Program-made: the position numbers and the translations under genes
Assembly (NCBI GenBank): GCA_000711775.1
Contig: ARYC01000359.1
Span: 62,001 to 126,000 of the forward strand
Reading direction: 5' to 3'
Length of the DNA: 64,000 nucleotides
DNA from: Oxytricha trifallax
Taxonomy: Eukaryota; Ciliophora; Spirotrichea; Sporadotrichida; Oxytrichidae
Shown: positions 25,634-37,700 of the stretch, in pieces
Layout: each line of letters starts with the position of its first letter
Position numbering within the stretch: position 1 is the first letter of the stretch
Notes under the pieces: model-generated
What the model saw: the letters and a program-made list of their open reading frames with translations, nothing else
Told to the model about the DNA's origin: nothing
Databases searched by the model: none

Positions 25634-25873
25634 TTAGTTTGATGAAAGTGCTGTTGTTTTTCTTAAAATGTTAGCGCTTATATTTAAATTTGAATTTAAA
25701 ATTATAAAACTGCCTCTATAACTGAGAGCTTTGCAAGTCTACAAGTTTATAGGGAAGTTCTTAGAGTATTAGAGAAGAAATGTAAGTGTTAAGAGACGAT
25801 CAAGCTCTAAATATGGGGGAGGAAGTAACCATTTTTACTATCAATAATAAGTTGATTACAGCACGTACCGATT

Positions 25874-26035
25874 TAGAGGTGCACCTAATTAAGTACGTAC
25901 TGCTTTAGGAGGTATTTTATGATTTTATGATTAAAATTAGGGTGCTCCTAATTAAGTACTAGCATTAATTAATGCTCCTAATTAAGTACTAGCATTTTAG
26001 CATTTTAGGAGCTGCTCCTAATTAAGAAAGTACCA
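25874..26035. repeat. Four short direct repeats, core CTAATTAAG
   Basis: Units such as GTGCTCCTAATTAAGTACTA recur at about 25878, 25934, 25969 and 26013 with unequal spacing of 35-56 bp. They lie between the kinase ORF and the next broken ORF of the TBE-like element. Diverged inverted counterparts with TTAATTGG or TTAATTAG cores lie at 31310-31530 inside a neighbouring related element. Confidence 0.6.
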
Positions 26036-26169
26036 ATTTAAATTTAAAAATATGGAACTATAACAGTTGAAATTGATATCATTCTCTCAAGTTTGAAACC
26101 AGTTCTCAAAACCATCTCCATATTCTTCTTAGAGGTTGACCTCCTATAGGATGCGATTATTTAATAGTA

Positions 26170-27020
26170 GGTTTTACAGAGTTATATAATTAAAATCAAT
26201 AAACTTAAATGAGAATATCATTTCTTAGATATGTAAACAAGATGGAGTCAATGATGCAATTAAAAGCTTGCAAGCACAAGAATTGATTCAAAAATTTAGA
26301 AGCAAAGAGGATTTACATTGCTATCTGGTGCAGCAAGGAAATGGACTCATATGAACTAATCTTGATTATGTAGGTGGTTTGTTCCTGCCAACGAAAGAAG
26401 GTACTAAAATTTCATTTCTTAGAGCGATACTCTGCGAAGAGAATAAAGCATTAAAAAGTAAGATGTAGAGTTTTCAGAGATTCCAAACTATCCTGAAATT
26501 TTAGTGACTAACTTATATGATGATGATATGAACGACCTAAGAGGTTTCGCAGTACCTGCCTACTAAGAAGCAGTTTTCAAATAAAATACCTGAAAGAAAC
26601 TATTTCTTTGGTATACTTACAACAATTAAAGGTGAATAATTAAAGAAATTATTCAAAAATCTCATAAAAAAGGTACATCATCTCTTTGGAAGACAAGGAC
26701 AATCAAGGCATCAAGATAAGTGAAAGCTGGTTGAAAGAGCTGCAGAAGCATCCTTTTATTTCAAGTAAAATATTAATCTAACTCTTTAGCAAAATGAGGA
26801 ACTGGCATTTTCCTGATGAAAGAAGAGAGCAATATTCAAAGAGAGCGAAAGTCTAAGACAAAGTATGAAGTAATCTAGAGACTTTATACAAATATTTAGC
26901 ACAGAGTCAATGAACTTAGATGCTAAAGCTGGGAGAAAGAGAATTAATCTTAGAAGAGGAAATCAACAAGATAAAAAAAGAAGGAGAAGCCAGCTCAAGT
27001 ATAAGATTTATGAATGTGAC
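26170..27020 (+). pseudogene. Broken ORF in the TBE-like element, possibly the 22-kDa-type gene
   Basis: Coding-like stretches in changing frames, for example DGVNDAIKSLQAQELIQKF, IPNYPEILVTNLYDDDMNDL and IKISESWLKELQKHPFISS. At least four frame changes or TGA stops separate them, so the gene is dead. I do not recognise the family. Position between the kinase ORF and the transposase remnant fits the third TBE gene, but that is inference. Confidence 0.5.
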
Positions 27021-27102
27021 ATTAATATTCATCAACTTAAGTCTTAAAATTATTTATATATAATCACTTATCCTTCTTTTGCACACTTTTAAGCCAACTA
27101 AT

Positions 27103-27644
27103 TTAACTAAAATAGATATATTATAGGGAATTAAATCAATTAATCATTATTTCTATATAATCTATATTTATAATAATTTTATTCCATTATAAGGTACTCT
27201 ACCGCATGTAGGGTGTTGTGTTAGAGTACTTTAATTATATTAATTTTTAAATAATTTAAATTTAAATGCTATAGATAAATATAATATACAGTTTTTAGAA
27301 AAAGTAATTTATAATTTAATTATAAATATAAAGGAGTAAATAACTAAAATTATAATTCTAAAAACTTGATAGTTAAAGCCTTATATGGCAAACAATTTTA
27401 GTTATTCACTCCCTTATATTTGAAATCAAATTATAAATTACTTTATCTATAAACATTATATCATATTTATCTATAGCATTTAAATTTAAATTACTTTAAA
27501 AAAATAAAATTACAGTACTCTAACACAAAACAGCCTAAATGCGGTAGAGTACTTAAATTATAGAATAAAATTAATATAAATATAGATTATATAGAAATAT
27601 TGATTAATTGATTTAATTCCCTGTAATATATCTATTTTGGCTAA
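27103..27644. mobile_element. Foldback (MITE-like) element, second family member
   Basis: A 542-bp palindrome whose ends, TTAACTAAAATAGATATATT and the inverted CTATTTTGGCTAA, match the ends of the element at 17735-18279. It also carries the internal GGTACTCTACCGCA motif. The central region differs. It sits between the broken ORF and the transposase remnant of the TBE-like element, so it inserted into that transposon. Confidence 0.85.
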
Positions 27645-27649
27645 TTGTT

Positions 27650-28500
27650 GACTCTCTTTACTTAAATTTTAATGAAATCGACTGTATCGATAGGTAGATC
27701 ATACATTAAGTGTTATAGCAGTAGTTTCTTGTAATGGCTTTTAAGTATACCCCAGTAGAACTCAATTTCATTAAACTATAGACTGTAAAAACGTTAAAAA
27801 CTTCGTTATTCTAAGTTGTTCATAACTCTTCTTTGTTTCTTTTGACTTATGAACAGAAAGATTATCACAAATAGAATAATCTCTAATTCAGGGTACTTTT
27901 CACTTAGCTGCACTAAGAACTTGATGTACTGCGTTCTCTAATATAGTGAAAATGTAAAACATAAGTTTCTAAACCAGCATCTTCGCTTAGACCTCAAAGA
28001 ATTACCATTGTTTATACCTTGACTTTTCTAGTCATGTTCGTCTATATTACTATGCTTCTTATTCCAAGACTTCTAGAGGAAAGTGTTGAACGTAAACACA
28101 GCATGTATAAACTTGATATTATTCTATTTAGCTCTCTTCATTTAATTATTAAATATAATATAAGTTATTTTTGTAAATGGCAGAATGAAATAAATCACTC
28201 TATTAAAACGATTCACACCTATGTAATATATACCATTTCTTTTATAAATTATTGCTATTAAATAAGAAGAGATTTTAAACTAGCGAACTGACGATGAAAC
28301 AAAGTAGCTCGTTGGTCTAAAGAGAAATGAGTATAATACTTCAAAATCTTTTCATTGATAAAATAGCCAATCTGTTTTTATTGGAACTTCAGCTTCCCCT
28401 TAATCTAAAAATTCAGCTATTATTGTTTTAATTACATAGCTAGTAAATAGTGAGAGCGAAGAGTTGATGGACTTCGCTTTAAGATCAGTGAAATAGAATT
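27650..28500 (-). pseudogene. DDE transposase remnant (IS630/Tc1-like, TBE 42-kDa type)
   Basis: On the minus strand I read CDNLSVHKSKETKKSYEQL, the second-aspartate motif, and QFNEIEFYWGILKSHYKK, equivalent to the LNPIExxWxxLK motif around the last catalytic Glu. They lie in the right order but in different frames. A stretch further upstream, FINEKILKYYTHFSLDQRAT, looks like the N-terminal helix-turn-helix part. Several frame changes separate the pieces, so it is inactive. Confidence 0.7.
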
Positions 28501-28597
28501 ATAATTAAGTATTGGTTTGAATTATTTGCTCTATATATCACATTCATAGCGCAGTTTAAACACATAAACTATATTCTCCCCCCATCATAAATAAATC

Positions 28598-28819
28598 TCA
28601 AAAGCTTGCTATTTTGTCTCGCATTTAATTAATAACCCTAATTTCTATCAAATTCACGGGGAGATCGAAGTTTCCACCCTCAGAAATGGTATATGTATCA
28701 AGGGGGGTTTCCTGCCTCCATACATAAAAATATATAAATTTCATAAATTCCTCTAAATCTTTATCATCAATTATGTTATAACAATTCATATTATCATCAT
28801 CAATAAAAAAAAACTTCAA
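28598..28819 (-). CDS. Small ORF, 73 aa, weakly PB1-like
   Basis: ATG 28819 to TGA 28598. It contains YNIIDDKDLEEFMKFI, which resembles the second half of a PB1 domain. It lies about 210 bp inside the right end of the TBE-like element. It may be a chance open frame or another piece of transposon cargo. No homologue is recognised. Confidence 0.3.
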
Positions 28820-29027
28820 AGTAACATAAATTATGATTAAAATATATAGTGTATAATTATAAACAATATAAAATGAGAATATGGATAAATATACACCTTA
28901 AAATTAAATTAAAAATGTTTTTTACATATTAAGATATAAATATAAATTTAAATGTTGGGGGCAGAAAAATTCCCCCTCATATTTTTTACAAACCAAAGCT
29001 TTTATAAACCGCATTAAGGGGTTTTGG

Positions 29028-30643
29028 AGTCTGAATGAGACAAAGGATAGTTGTAATACTTGTAATTTATATTTTTTATAAAGTTACTTAAAATAGGAGT
29101 TTAGAAAATGAAGTAGTGATTAATATATATTTCTTCTATAGTTTTTGGCAAATTATAGAAAGTTTAATGTTTAAGGAAGAAAATTTCCCTCAAAATTTTT
29201 AAATAATGAGGCTCATTTTTTGTATGTAGTTTAATGTGAGAGAATTAAAAAATTATTTGTTTAATTAATCAATTTACAATACTTTTTCATCGCCGCAAGA
29301 TCTTGTGAAATATTAATTCATATTTATCTTATCAAGTATAAATCGATTATTTTTATGTTTTGAGCTTTGGTCTGTAGCATTTATATTTTACTTCCATATC
29401 TTTAATCTTTCTATATGATCTTAATGCAGCTATATCTTATTCTTATCTTAGACACTCTATATTACAATTAGATTTTTAAACATTTCTTGTCAAATCGCTT
29501 TAAATTTTTTTCTTCTTGTAAAGCCAATTCTTACACAATCACAACTTAAATAAGATTTCCAGACATCTTTCTGAAAAGAAAATGAATACAGAGTTACAGA
29601 AATAATAGCATAATTTTCTAGAGGTTATAATCTAATATTATTTTATAATAAAAAAATCCAAGCGTACGCAACCTAAATTTTGAAAGCACCTAAATTTATT
29701 ATGATTTTAAAATATAAACTTATATTTTGATGATTGGTAATATATCAAGAGTATTAACAATTTTAACTTTCAAAACATATCTTAAGGTTTTCAATTTTTC
29801 ATAAATCAAAAAATACTTATATCTACATAATATGTATGAGTTTATGATTTTTGATAATTATTTTAAATTAAATATTAATTTGCATAAATAAACGCCAACA
29901 AAAACAAAAATTTTAATTAAAATTAAAGGCTTTAATTTTAATAGCCATTAGAAAATAATTAAATATTAAATCTGTTTGTTTGTTTTTTAAATGAAGAATG
30001 AATGTTTAAAAGAAAATACTAATATCATCAATATAGAGCTATTAATTATTATAATTCGTAAAATTATTTGGCTTTTCTTTAATTTGTTCTTGAATTGGGG
30101 CATGAGTTTCTTCCTATGAAACAAAATGTTAATCTATGTCCATTTATGTTTTTAAATTCTTAATTAATTACATAAATAATTTTGCCATTATTATGTTAAT
30201 ATTTTAATCCTTTAATAGTTATAAGAATAATATCAGTTCAACTCTCTTTATAAAGTTATATATCAAGTTACTTATATCAAGTTACTTAGTTAGAATAAGT
30301 TCCTTGTGTTTTTTACCTGGTTTGCTTTTAAATCTCAACATTTTAGTTGAAATAGATTAAAGGTGTTTTTAGTTCGATAAAATAATTATAAGATTATTTA
30401 ACTAAAATTATTAAGAATAAATTATAACTCTTTTATAGAAGATTCTCTGACAACAACATTAGGGAAAAGCAAAATGAAATAATTTTAATATTAGTTTATT
30501 AAATTGCTTAACAAACATATTATCTAAAAGAAAAACATGGGTTTAAACTACTAATTTTTCTAAGTCCAGATTATTTTATATTAAAAGTGAAATATGAAAG
30601 AAAGAGGATATTGGTTTTTTATTCTAACTTGAATTTGACATTT
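29028..30643. other. AT-rich intergenic DNA, no gene seen
   Basis: About 1.6 kb with stops in all frames, several T-runs and no clear repeat, RNA gene or coding frame. It separates two TBE-like elements. Confidence 0.5.
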
Positions 30644-32436
30644 AAAACTCCCAAAACCTCTTCAGTAGTTTAATGAGTGTTTTGATTGATGAGAGTAATG
30701 TTTAGGGTTATGGTTTATTTCAGTTCAAAATTATCACTTTCATTTTAGTTATGAAAATTTGAAAGTCTGTATGATCATTTTTTATTCATCTTTAATTTTC
30801 TTATATTTATATATATATATATTTACGAAAAAACATTTTTATTTAAAAAATAAGTTTAAGTTATATATTTTTTCATAAGATATCACTTTAACTTATCGTT
30901 TTATTAATTTAGATGAGTACATTATTTCAAAAAATTTGCATTAAAGCACAAATATTTTTTTAATTTTCAAAATAAATTATTTTTTAATTCAATTTAATAT
31001 TTATTTTTTTCCTTGCGTTCTTTATTGGCATATTTTTGTGTAATATTAGACAATATGGTAGCTTTAGTAAAATTAAAATATAAATATCCATTAAAATTTA
31101 TGATTTTAAGTTGTTTTTTATCTTCAATTCTTTAAATTTTTAGTTTTCATATTATAAAAAATGGATCTCAAATTTAAAATTGTGTATTTCTAATATCACT
31201 TAAATTTTAGACACCTATTAAATTTTGGCATTTTATAGGAGGTCAACCTTGTAAAGATACGTGAAAAAGTTTGCAAAACTGTAATATTTTCAGAGATAGA
31301 TCTCCGCTTTTACCAATTAAATTCCATTGAATTAGTACTAAATTTGTTTTAAATTTAATTAGTTCAGCTACTAAAGGTGTTTAATTTGATTGGTACAAAT
31401 ATAATATTTCCAAACTTAATTAGTGCCTAGTTTTTTTTTATCCAATGAGGTTTTAATGGAAAATTTCAAATCTGGTTCTTAACTTAATTGGAGCCATGTA
31501 CCAAATAATCTAAACTATATTGGTACAAAGACATTTTAAAAAAGGGAATTCCTAAGAAATATAAGAAGATGTTTCATAAAATTTAGCTTTTTTAATAAAA
31601 CAAGTAAGGCAAACAATAAATGTGCTATTTTTTAAATAAATTTTAGTGGAATAAAATATACTTTTCATTAATTTAGATGTAGTGAGGATAAATAATAAAA
31701 GAATTAAATTCTTAATCATGAAAATTATTAATTACATTCAATCTAACAACAAAAATAAAATTATTGATAAAATACAAAAGATTAGGAATTTTTTTAGTGT
31801 AAAATAAATAAACTGCCGATATTTAGATTAAAATAAATATAATTACAACTCGTATTTAAAATAGAAATAATATACGGTTTTTTTAGATACTTGTATAAAC
31901 TAAATAATAAGAAAGTAATTATGCAGTTTGTATTATTATTATTATTTATCTATAACAATTTCTAAATCATTTCTACTTCTACAAAGATAATAAATGGGTC
32001 AAAATTATAATACATTAGATTTATAGAGAATTTTCACTTACTTTATTTGACTTTATTATAATAATCTTAGATTTAGTAGTCTTGACTAAATAACACTGAA
32101 AGCTAATAAAATATTGGATATTTTCAATATAAATAGTTAGTGTAAGATTGATTCTAGTATTTGAAATTATATTAATGTGAGAGAGAAAAATAATTACTTT
32201 TATATTTTGTGAACCTTGAATTAGAGCAGTATGGTGGATCATTTTTAAAAAGTCTATTTTTAAACCCATTTAGTTTTTAATTCAGTTTAATATATTTTAA
32301 ATTGTTAATTTAAGAATTTGAAAAACTTTTAATTTTGAAAAATCTATGATCGATAATCAAAAAGTAATCTCAATCCTCAACAATACCCATCTATCAAAAC
32401 ACTTATGTAACTACTGAAGGGATTTTTGGGTTTTGA
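30644..32436. mobile_element. Short TBE-like element, 1.8 kb, non-coding
   Basis: The left end CCCAAAACCTCTTCAGTAGT (30650) and the inverted right end, CCCTTCAGTAGT when reversed (near 32412-32423), match over about 60 bp including GTGTTTTGAT. The ends again carry telomere-like CCAAAAC blocks. No ORF is recognisable. A 16-bp block AGGTTGACCTCCTATA (reversed, near 31236) and TTAATTGG-type repeats are shared with the 4.9-kb element, so it is probably an internally deleted relative in opposite orientation. Confidence 0.6.
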
Positions 32437-32616
32437 TTGATTAAAATAAAAATATAATTACATATTAGGATATTATAATTATATAAAATTAAAAATAATC
32501 TTAGGTATTTTAATAACATATTATGATTTGAATTTTCAGGAAAATAAAAATTATATAGTTGTTGCGAATTTAATTTAAATATTTTCTTTGTCAAAGCATT
32601 CAATAAAACATATTAT

Positions 32617-34581
32617 TCAAAACCCCCAAAACTCTTTATATAATTTTACAATTGTTTTAATTGAGGTAAAGATATTCATTAAGGTTTAAGAATATTAAAG
32701 GCACAATGGATTAAATTTTGTTATAATAAAAAATGATTAAGTTTGAGCACTTTTAATATTTTCCAAACACATTCTTATTGCTTATTATTATTATTATGGA
32801 ATTTTTTCCTAAAACTTTTACTGTTAATCATTGACAGTTACTTTTATGAATATTAAGATCAATTGTAAGTTTCATTATAATTTTTATTTTAATATATAAT
32901 CATGCATTTATGATATATTTTTTAGAAATCAGTCAATTATAACAATTAGATTATCAATAATATTTTTAGTAATAATAGCAATAGAAAATGAAAATCTTCA
33001 AAATCAGTTTCACCTCTTCCAATACATACTTTTGCAATTTGTTCTTATCATTCTATTGCTTCTTTTGCCCCGTCTTTGCAGCTTCTTGTGAAGTCTTCTC
33101 CAAGAGCCACCACCACTCTTACCAGATACGACCTATAAAAAAATTAATTTCAAATATATTTTTTGTTACTTACATTATTTGTAAGTGGCACAGCACATTC
33201 TGATCAGACATTTTATTATTTCTAAGATTGTTAATCTAATTGATATAATTCTATATTTTCTAAAAAAATATATCATAATTCAGTTCTTTAATTTGTTCTA
33301 TTCTTAGAACTGTTTGAATCTTTTATAACAATTCACTTAATTATTAGTTTTATTAGCAAAAATATTGACAATTAAAATTTACATTAACTATATAATTCAT
33401 TAAAGTTACAATTTTTTCAATCATTTTAGAAAAAGTTGTCCAGATCTATCAATCATATTTCAAGTCCAGATAAGAATTATTTTATCTTGATCTCTTTATA
33501 ATGATAAAAATAACATGTCTTACATCAAACAATTAAATTTCTTATATTTATAATTATTTAAAAACTACTTCAATTTCCCTTCCCTTATTTTAATAAATCA
33601 TTTAAAATATAACTTTCAAGGTTTAAATATATCTCTTGACTTACTACTTACATGAAACTATCAAAAAACTTATTTATTTTAATTTACATGAAATTATTCA
33701 AATCTTTATAATGATATGGGAATAATAGATGTTCAACTAGGTGAAATTTTTTCAAGATGAATATTTCTACAAATTGATCAAATTTTCATATTTTTTATTG
33801 GATCAGGAACTACCTTATTAAGGGGAGGAAACTTTCCACCCTTGGTACAATATATCAATTTGATTTAGAAAACTAATATTGGATTAATAATTTTAGGGTT
33901 ATAATATTAGTGGAATTGTAAAAAAAATTTAAAGTTCATCATTCCAAGGGCATATCAATTTAAGTGAACTGTATATCATACAATTCTCACCTAAAATGCT
34001 CTATTTTAAATAAATAAATATAATTATGAAATTTTTTTAATAAAATGAATTAAATTTACAAATTGATTAATATTTATTAATTATTAAATCAATTTTGTTA
34101 TAATCTACCTAGATTTCAATACAATTATTAGAAATCTTATTAGATATTTATTGAAGGTACAATTTATGTCGGAATGAAATATAATACTTTTTTTTAGAGA
34201 AAAGTGTGCACAGCAAATGAAAGCTTTATATCCAAAAGAAAGCCCATTTAATGATGCTTAATATAGAAAATTTATAGAATAAGATCACTACTAATATGTA
34301 TAAAATTAAGCATAAAAAACATTGTAAACTTGCAGAAGAAGTAGTAATCTCAAATATATTGAGTCAGAATTTATAAGTTTATGTTAATCATTGAATAAAT
34401 GCCAACTATACCTAATATTATGCATTATGTTTATAAACTCACATTTCAAAAACACTACTTCCAAAATTCTCTATGAAATATTTTTTAATATTAATAAATT
34501 GACCTAAATACACTAAAAATTCGATTAAAATTTTTTCTTATTAAAATTTAAATAAAATTTCTTAAGGGGTTTTGGTTTTGA
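32617..34581. mobile_element. Short TBE-like element, 2.0 kb
   Basis: The left end TCAAAACCCCCAAAACTCTT (32617) and right end AAGGGGTTTTGGTTTTGATT (near 34564) are imperfect inverted copies. The right end abuts the point where similarity between the two SNF2 gene copies begins. Inside I see mostly non-coding AT-rich DNA and one doubtful 40-codon gene. Confidence 0.55.
33048..33211 (-). CDS. Possible two-exon 40-aa ORF, doubtful
   Basis: ATG at 33211 opens MSDQNVLCHLQI; a good 41-nt intron (33133-33173, GTAAGT..TATAG) joins it to a second exon reading LVRVVVALGEDFTRSCKDGA and ending at TGA 33048. The intron signals are the only support. It has no recognised family and lies inside a short TBE-like element. 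Confidence 0.22.
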
Positions 34582-34772
34582 TTGCTGAATGAGAAAAATT
34601 ATAAACTTTAAAAATAACAAAAATTAAATCCATTTTATGTAAATCTTTATAAATTAGACATCTAAACTTTTAAATTTAATTGCTTCTAACTATACGAACT
34701 CTAATTTATTTGACACATATTTTGGTGAATTTATTTATAAATTATTTTAAAATTTATCAAAATTCATATTGA

Positions 34773-37700
34773 ATGTCAGATTGTGAAATTAATTTCATGG
34801 ACAATGATTCAGGAAATGATTCTGATGGACCGGGAAGACCAGTTTTTAAAAATGGTATGGGCAGGGGAAGAGGTAATCATAAATATTTTAAATAAAAAAG
34901 TAAGAGTGGCCCAGGAATAAAGAAAGCTTAACATAATTATAAACTAAAAGATGCAAAAAAGAAGCAACAAAATCTGATAAATATTATCGGAGGGACTTGT
35001 GATAATGAAAATTTAAGAGAAGAAAAAAGTACAAAGGTGTTTGAAGAGGCTAATTAGAATGAGGACTGTGACTAATTTGAAAAAGAGCTAATGTCAAGTA
35101 AGTATTCATTCAAGGGGAAGAAAGGTTTTGGTTATTAAAAATTTGGAGGAAAACGTGGACCCTACCAGCGCAAAATAAAAATGAATCCAGAAGATATCCC
35201 CGAAGAATTTAAAAGCCGTAGAAATCTATAAAACGCCTCTAACGATGAAGTGGATGATATGAGTGAATTTAAGTTTAAGAAACCGAAGTACAACAACTTC
35301 AAGAAAAAGATTGTAGACAATTCTGAATCTTAACAATCCAGTAATAATTTTGATCCAGAGAGATTTTTGGATGCCGCTTATCCCGAATTAGGCCAAGAAG
35401 ATACTTAAGAGTCAAATGCTTACAGGAAACATTAGTAGAGAATCAATTGGTTTAAACAGTAGAAGATTTAGAAAAAGAAACAGCAAACTTAAACTTAAAA
35501 AAGTGGAGGGTTGTTCACTTCATAAATAGGGGATGACTACATTGTTAGTGATATTAGACCCAGTAAGAGGAGAAAGAAGTAAGTTATTGATTTTATTTTA
35601 TTGCTATAGAGCTTAAAATCCGGATGGAGATCATTAAAAAGATGATCTAATTATTGAATCGTTTGAAGGACCGACTTTAAAAAACTAAGGATAACTCCCT
35701 AAAGAGATAAATTTCTCTTAAATCTAAGATGGCTTAGAAATGCCAGAAACGATCACTTTTACTAATACTTTAACTTATGGAAGAATTGTTGGACAGCCCC
35801 CAAAAGAAAATCAAGATAAAGATGCTCCTGATTTAGTAAAATACGTTAAAGGATATGGTGTAATTTTACTATGTTGCATTAAATTATTCTTTTTAGAGTG
35901 TCAAAGGACTGCACTATAGAAAGTATATTGCTTTAGAATTACTATCTGAACATACTTTTGCTTGTAGCTTTCATAAGTTCTTTTCAAATGAAATTAAAAG
36001 TTTAATTAGTGTAAGCTTAAAAAATATTTAATTAATTCATAGACAATCAGAAATACAAGGTTTTCACCAGAAATGAGAGTTTGGGTTATAAGTGTTTTAA
36101 GCTATGAAGCATTAATGCAAGATCTAAAAAGAATCTGCCATACAAATAATATTCACATTGAGGACATTCCATAATTTGCAATAAATCTCATGAAAGTATA
36201 AATTCCATTTACTTTGTAAAATGGCAGAAAATCTAAGTATGATTATAAGAAAGATACCACAGTTCGATTAAAGCTAGAAGAGTTTTTACCACCTTTGATA
36301 TATAGATAGTTATATTCCTTTCAGAGAGATGGTATAAAAAAAGGAATAAAATTTAATGGTAGAATTCTAATTAATGATGATTTTGGAACTGGCAAGTCTC
36401 TTTAAGCTTTAGGATTATCAATTGCTTACAGAAACGAATGGCCACTTTTAATTTTGTGTCCAAGGTTTTGTCAATATATGTGGAGGTATGAAATACTAAA
36501 ATGGCTACCTGGCTATGACATCAATAGAATTTAAATCATTAGGAATGATAAACAGGAATTTACAAGTTAGTTTCAAATGGTTATTATCCCTTATGATATC
36601 GCTGCTACAATCCCAGTGCGAATAGAAAATTTTGGATTTAAAGTATGCATAGCAGATGAAGTCCAACTATTTAAGCAAAGAGAGACTAAAACAAACAAAA
36701 TATTAATTGAACTTATTTCAAAGATGAAAAGAGTCATTTTATTAACAGGGAGTAATTTGACAAAGAAGCCTTAAGAGATTTATAGCATGATGAAAATGGT
36801 TAGACCAGATATCATGCCTGGATTTTATGAATTTGGCTATAGATATTGTGATCCTCGACAATCATTTGATGGTATTGATTTTTCAAATGCAGGGAATATG
36901 ATTGAGTTGAAGCAATTGTTAGACAAGAGAATTTAAACAATTTTCAAGCGAAAGTATGTTTTCAATGAACTCCCAGATATTGTGAGACAAAAACTTGAAG
37001 TGCACTGTGAAACATCCATAATTGTAAAAATGCAATAGCTTTTGCTAAACTATGTAGTACCAAGAGAAGTACAAAATCCTGATTTAAGCTTTTTCGAAGA
37101 AATGTTCTTGACCTACTTTCAAACACCAGATAAAGTTTAATCGAAATTTTTATGTGACCCAATAGATGATAGTAAATTGAGTTTCTAGAAAAGCTTAGTT
37201 TAGATATTTAGAGATCTATATGATTACTCTGGTTAAGCCAAACTTAAAGCAACTTATGAAGTCATTGATAATATTTTGGAGAATGGAATGAGAGTGCTGA
37301 TATTTGGCTACCACCTGTATTTTATAACTGCAATTGAAGATCATTTGACCAGCAAGGTCAAATTTTTATATTTGGGTAAGAATGTTGATACCGATTACAA
37401 ATAAGATATTTGCTAAAAGTTTAACGAAGACGATTCGTACAAAGCGGTTCTTATTGATTTAAGCGAAGATTTGTCAGATATTCAGTTTCTGACGCCAAAT
37501 ACAGTGATATTATTTGCTGAAACGTTTTGGAATTGGGACTATATGGAGAAAGCAGAGAGTTTAATTGTTACACCAGGCATGAAGTCAGCAAATAATGTAA
37601 TCTATCTTTTTGGGAGATACACTCTTGATGAGTACATTTTCAAGCTTTTGTACAGACAAAATAATGAACTTTATTAATAACTTGAGCCGCTGCAACTTGA

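Larger units (their letters stand above)
24124..29027. mobile_element. TBE-like DNA transposon, 4.9 kb, decayed
   Basis: The left end reads TCAAAATCCCTTAATGAGGT and the right end, reversed, CCAAAACCCCTTAATGCGGT; similarity continues inward for about 50 bp (GGTTTATAAG.GCTTTG.TTTGTA). The ends resemble the hypotrich telomere repeat, as in the telomere-bearing elements (TBE) of Oxytricha. Inside are a zinc-finger/kinase ORF, a broken ORF, a foldback insertion and a DDE transposase remnant. TBE elements are known to encode a 42-kDa transposase, a 22-kDa protein and a 57-kDa zinc-finger/kinase protein, and to be about 4.1 kb; without the 542-bp insertion this copy is about 4.4 kb. A clear target duplication was not seen. 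Confidence 0.72.

Noticed and set aside
25874-26035. CRISPR-like repeat cluster
   Set aside because: Units vary in sequence and spacing, there are only four, and the DNA is eukaryotic.
28019-28261. 80-codon plus-strand open frame
   Set aside because: It lies opposite the transposase remnant, has no family likeness and looks like chance AT-rich sequence.
26134-31251. A 5.1-kb transposon bounded by AGGTTGACCTCCTATA inverted repeats
   Set aside because: Its borders would cross those of the two TBE-like elements, whose end-to-end matches are longer. The block is better explained as internal sequence shared by related elements.
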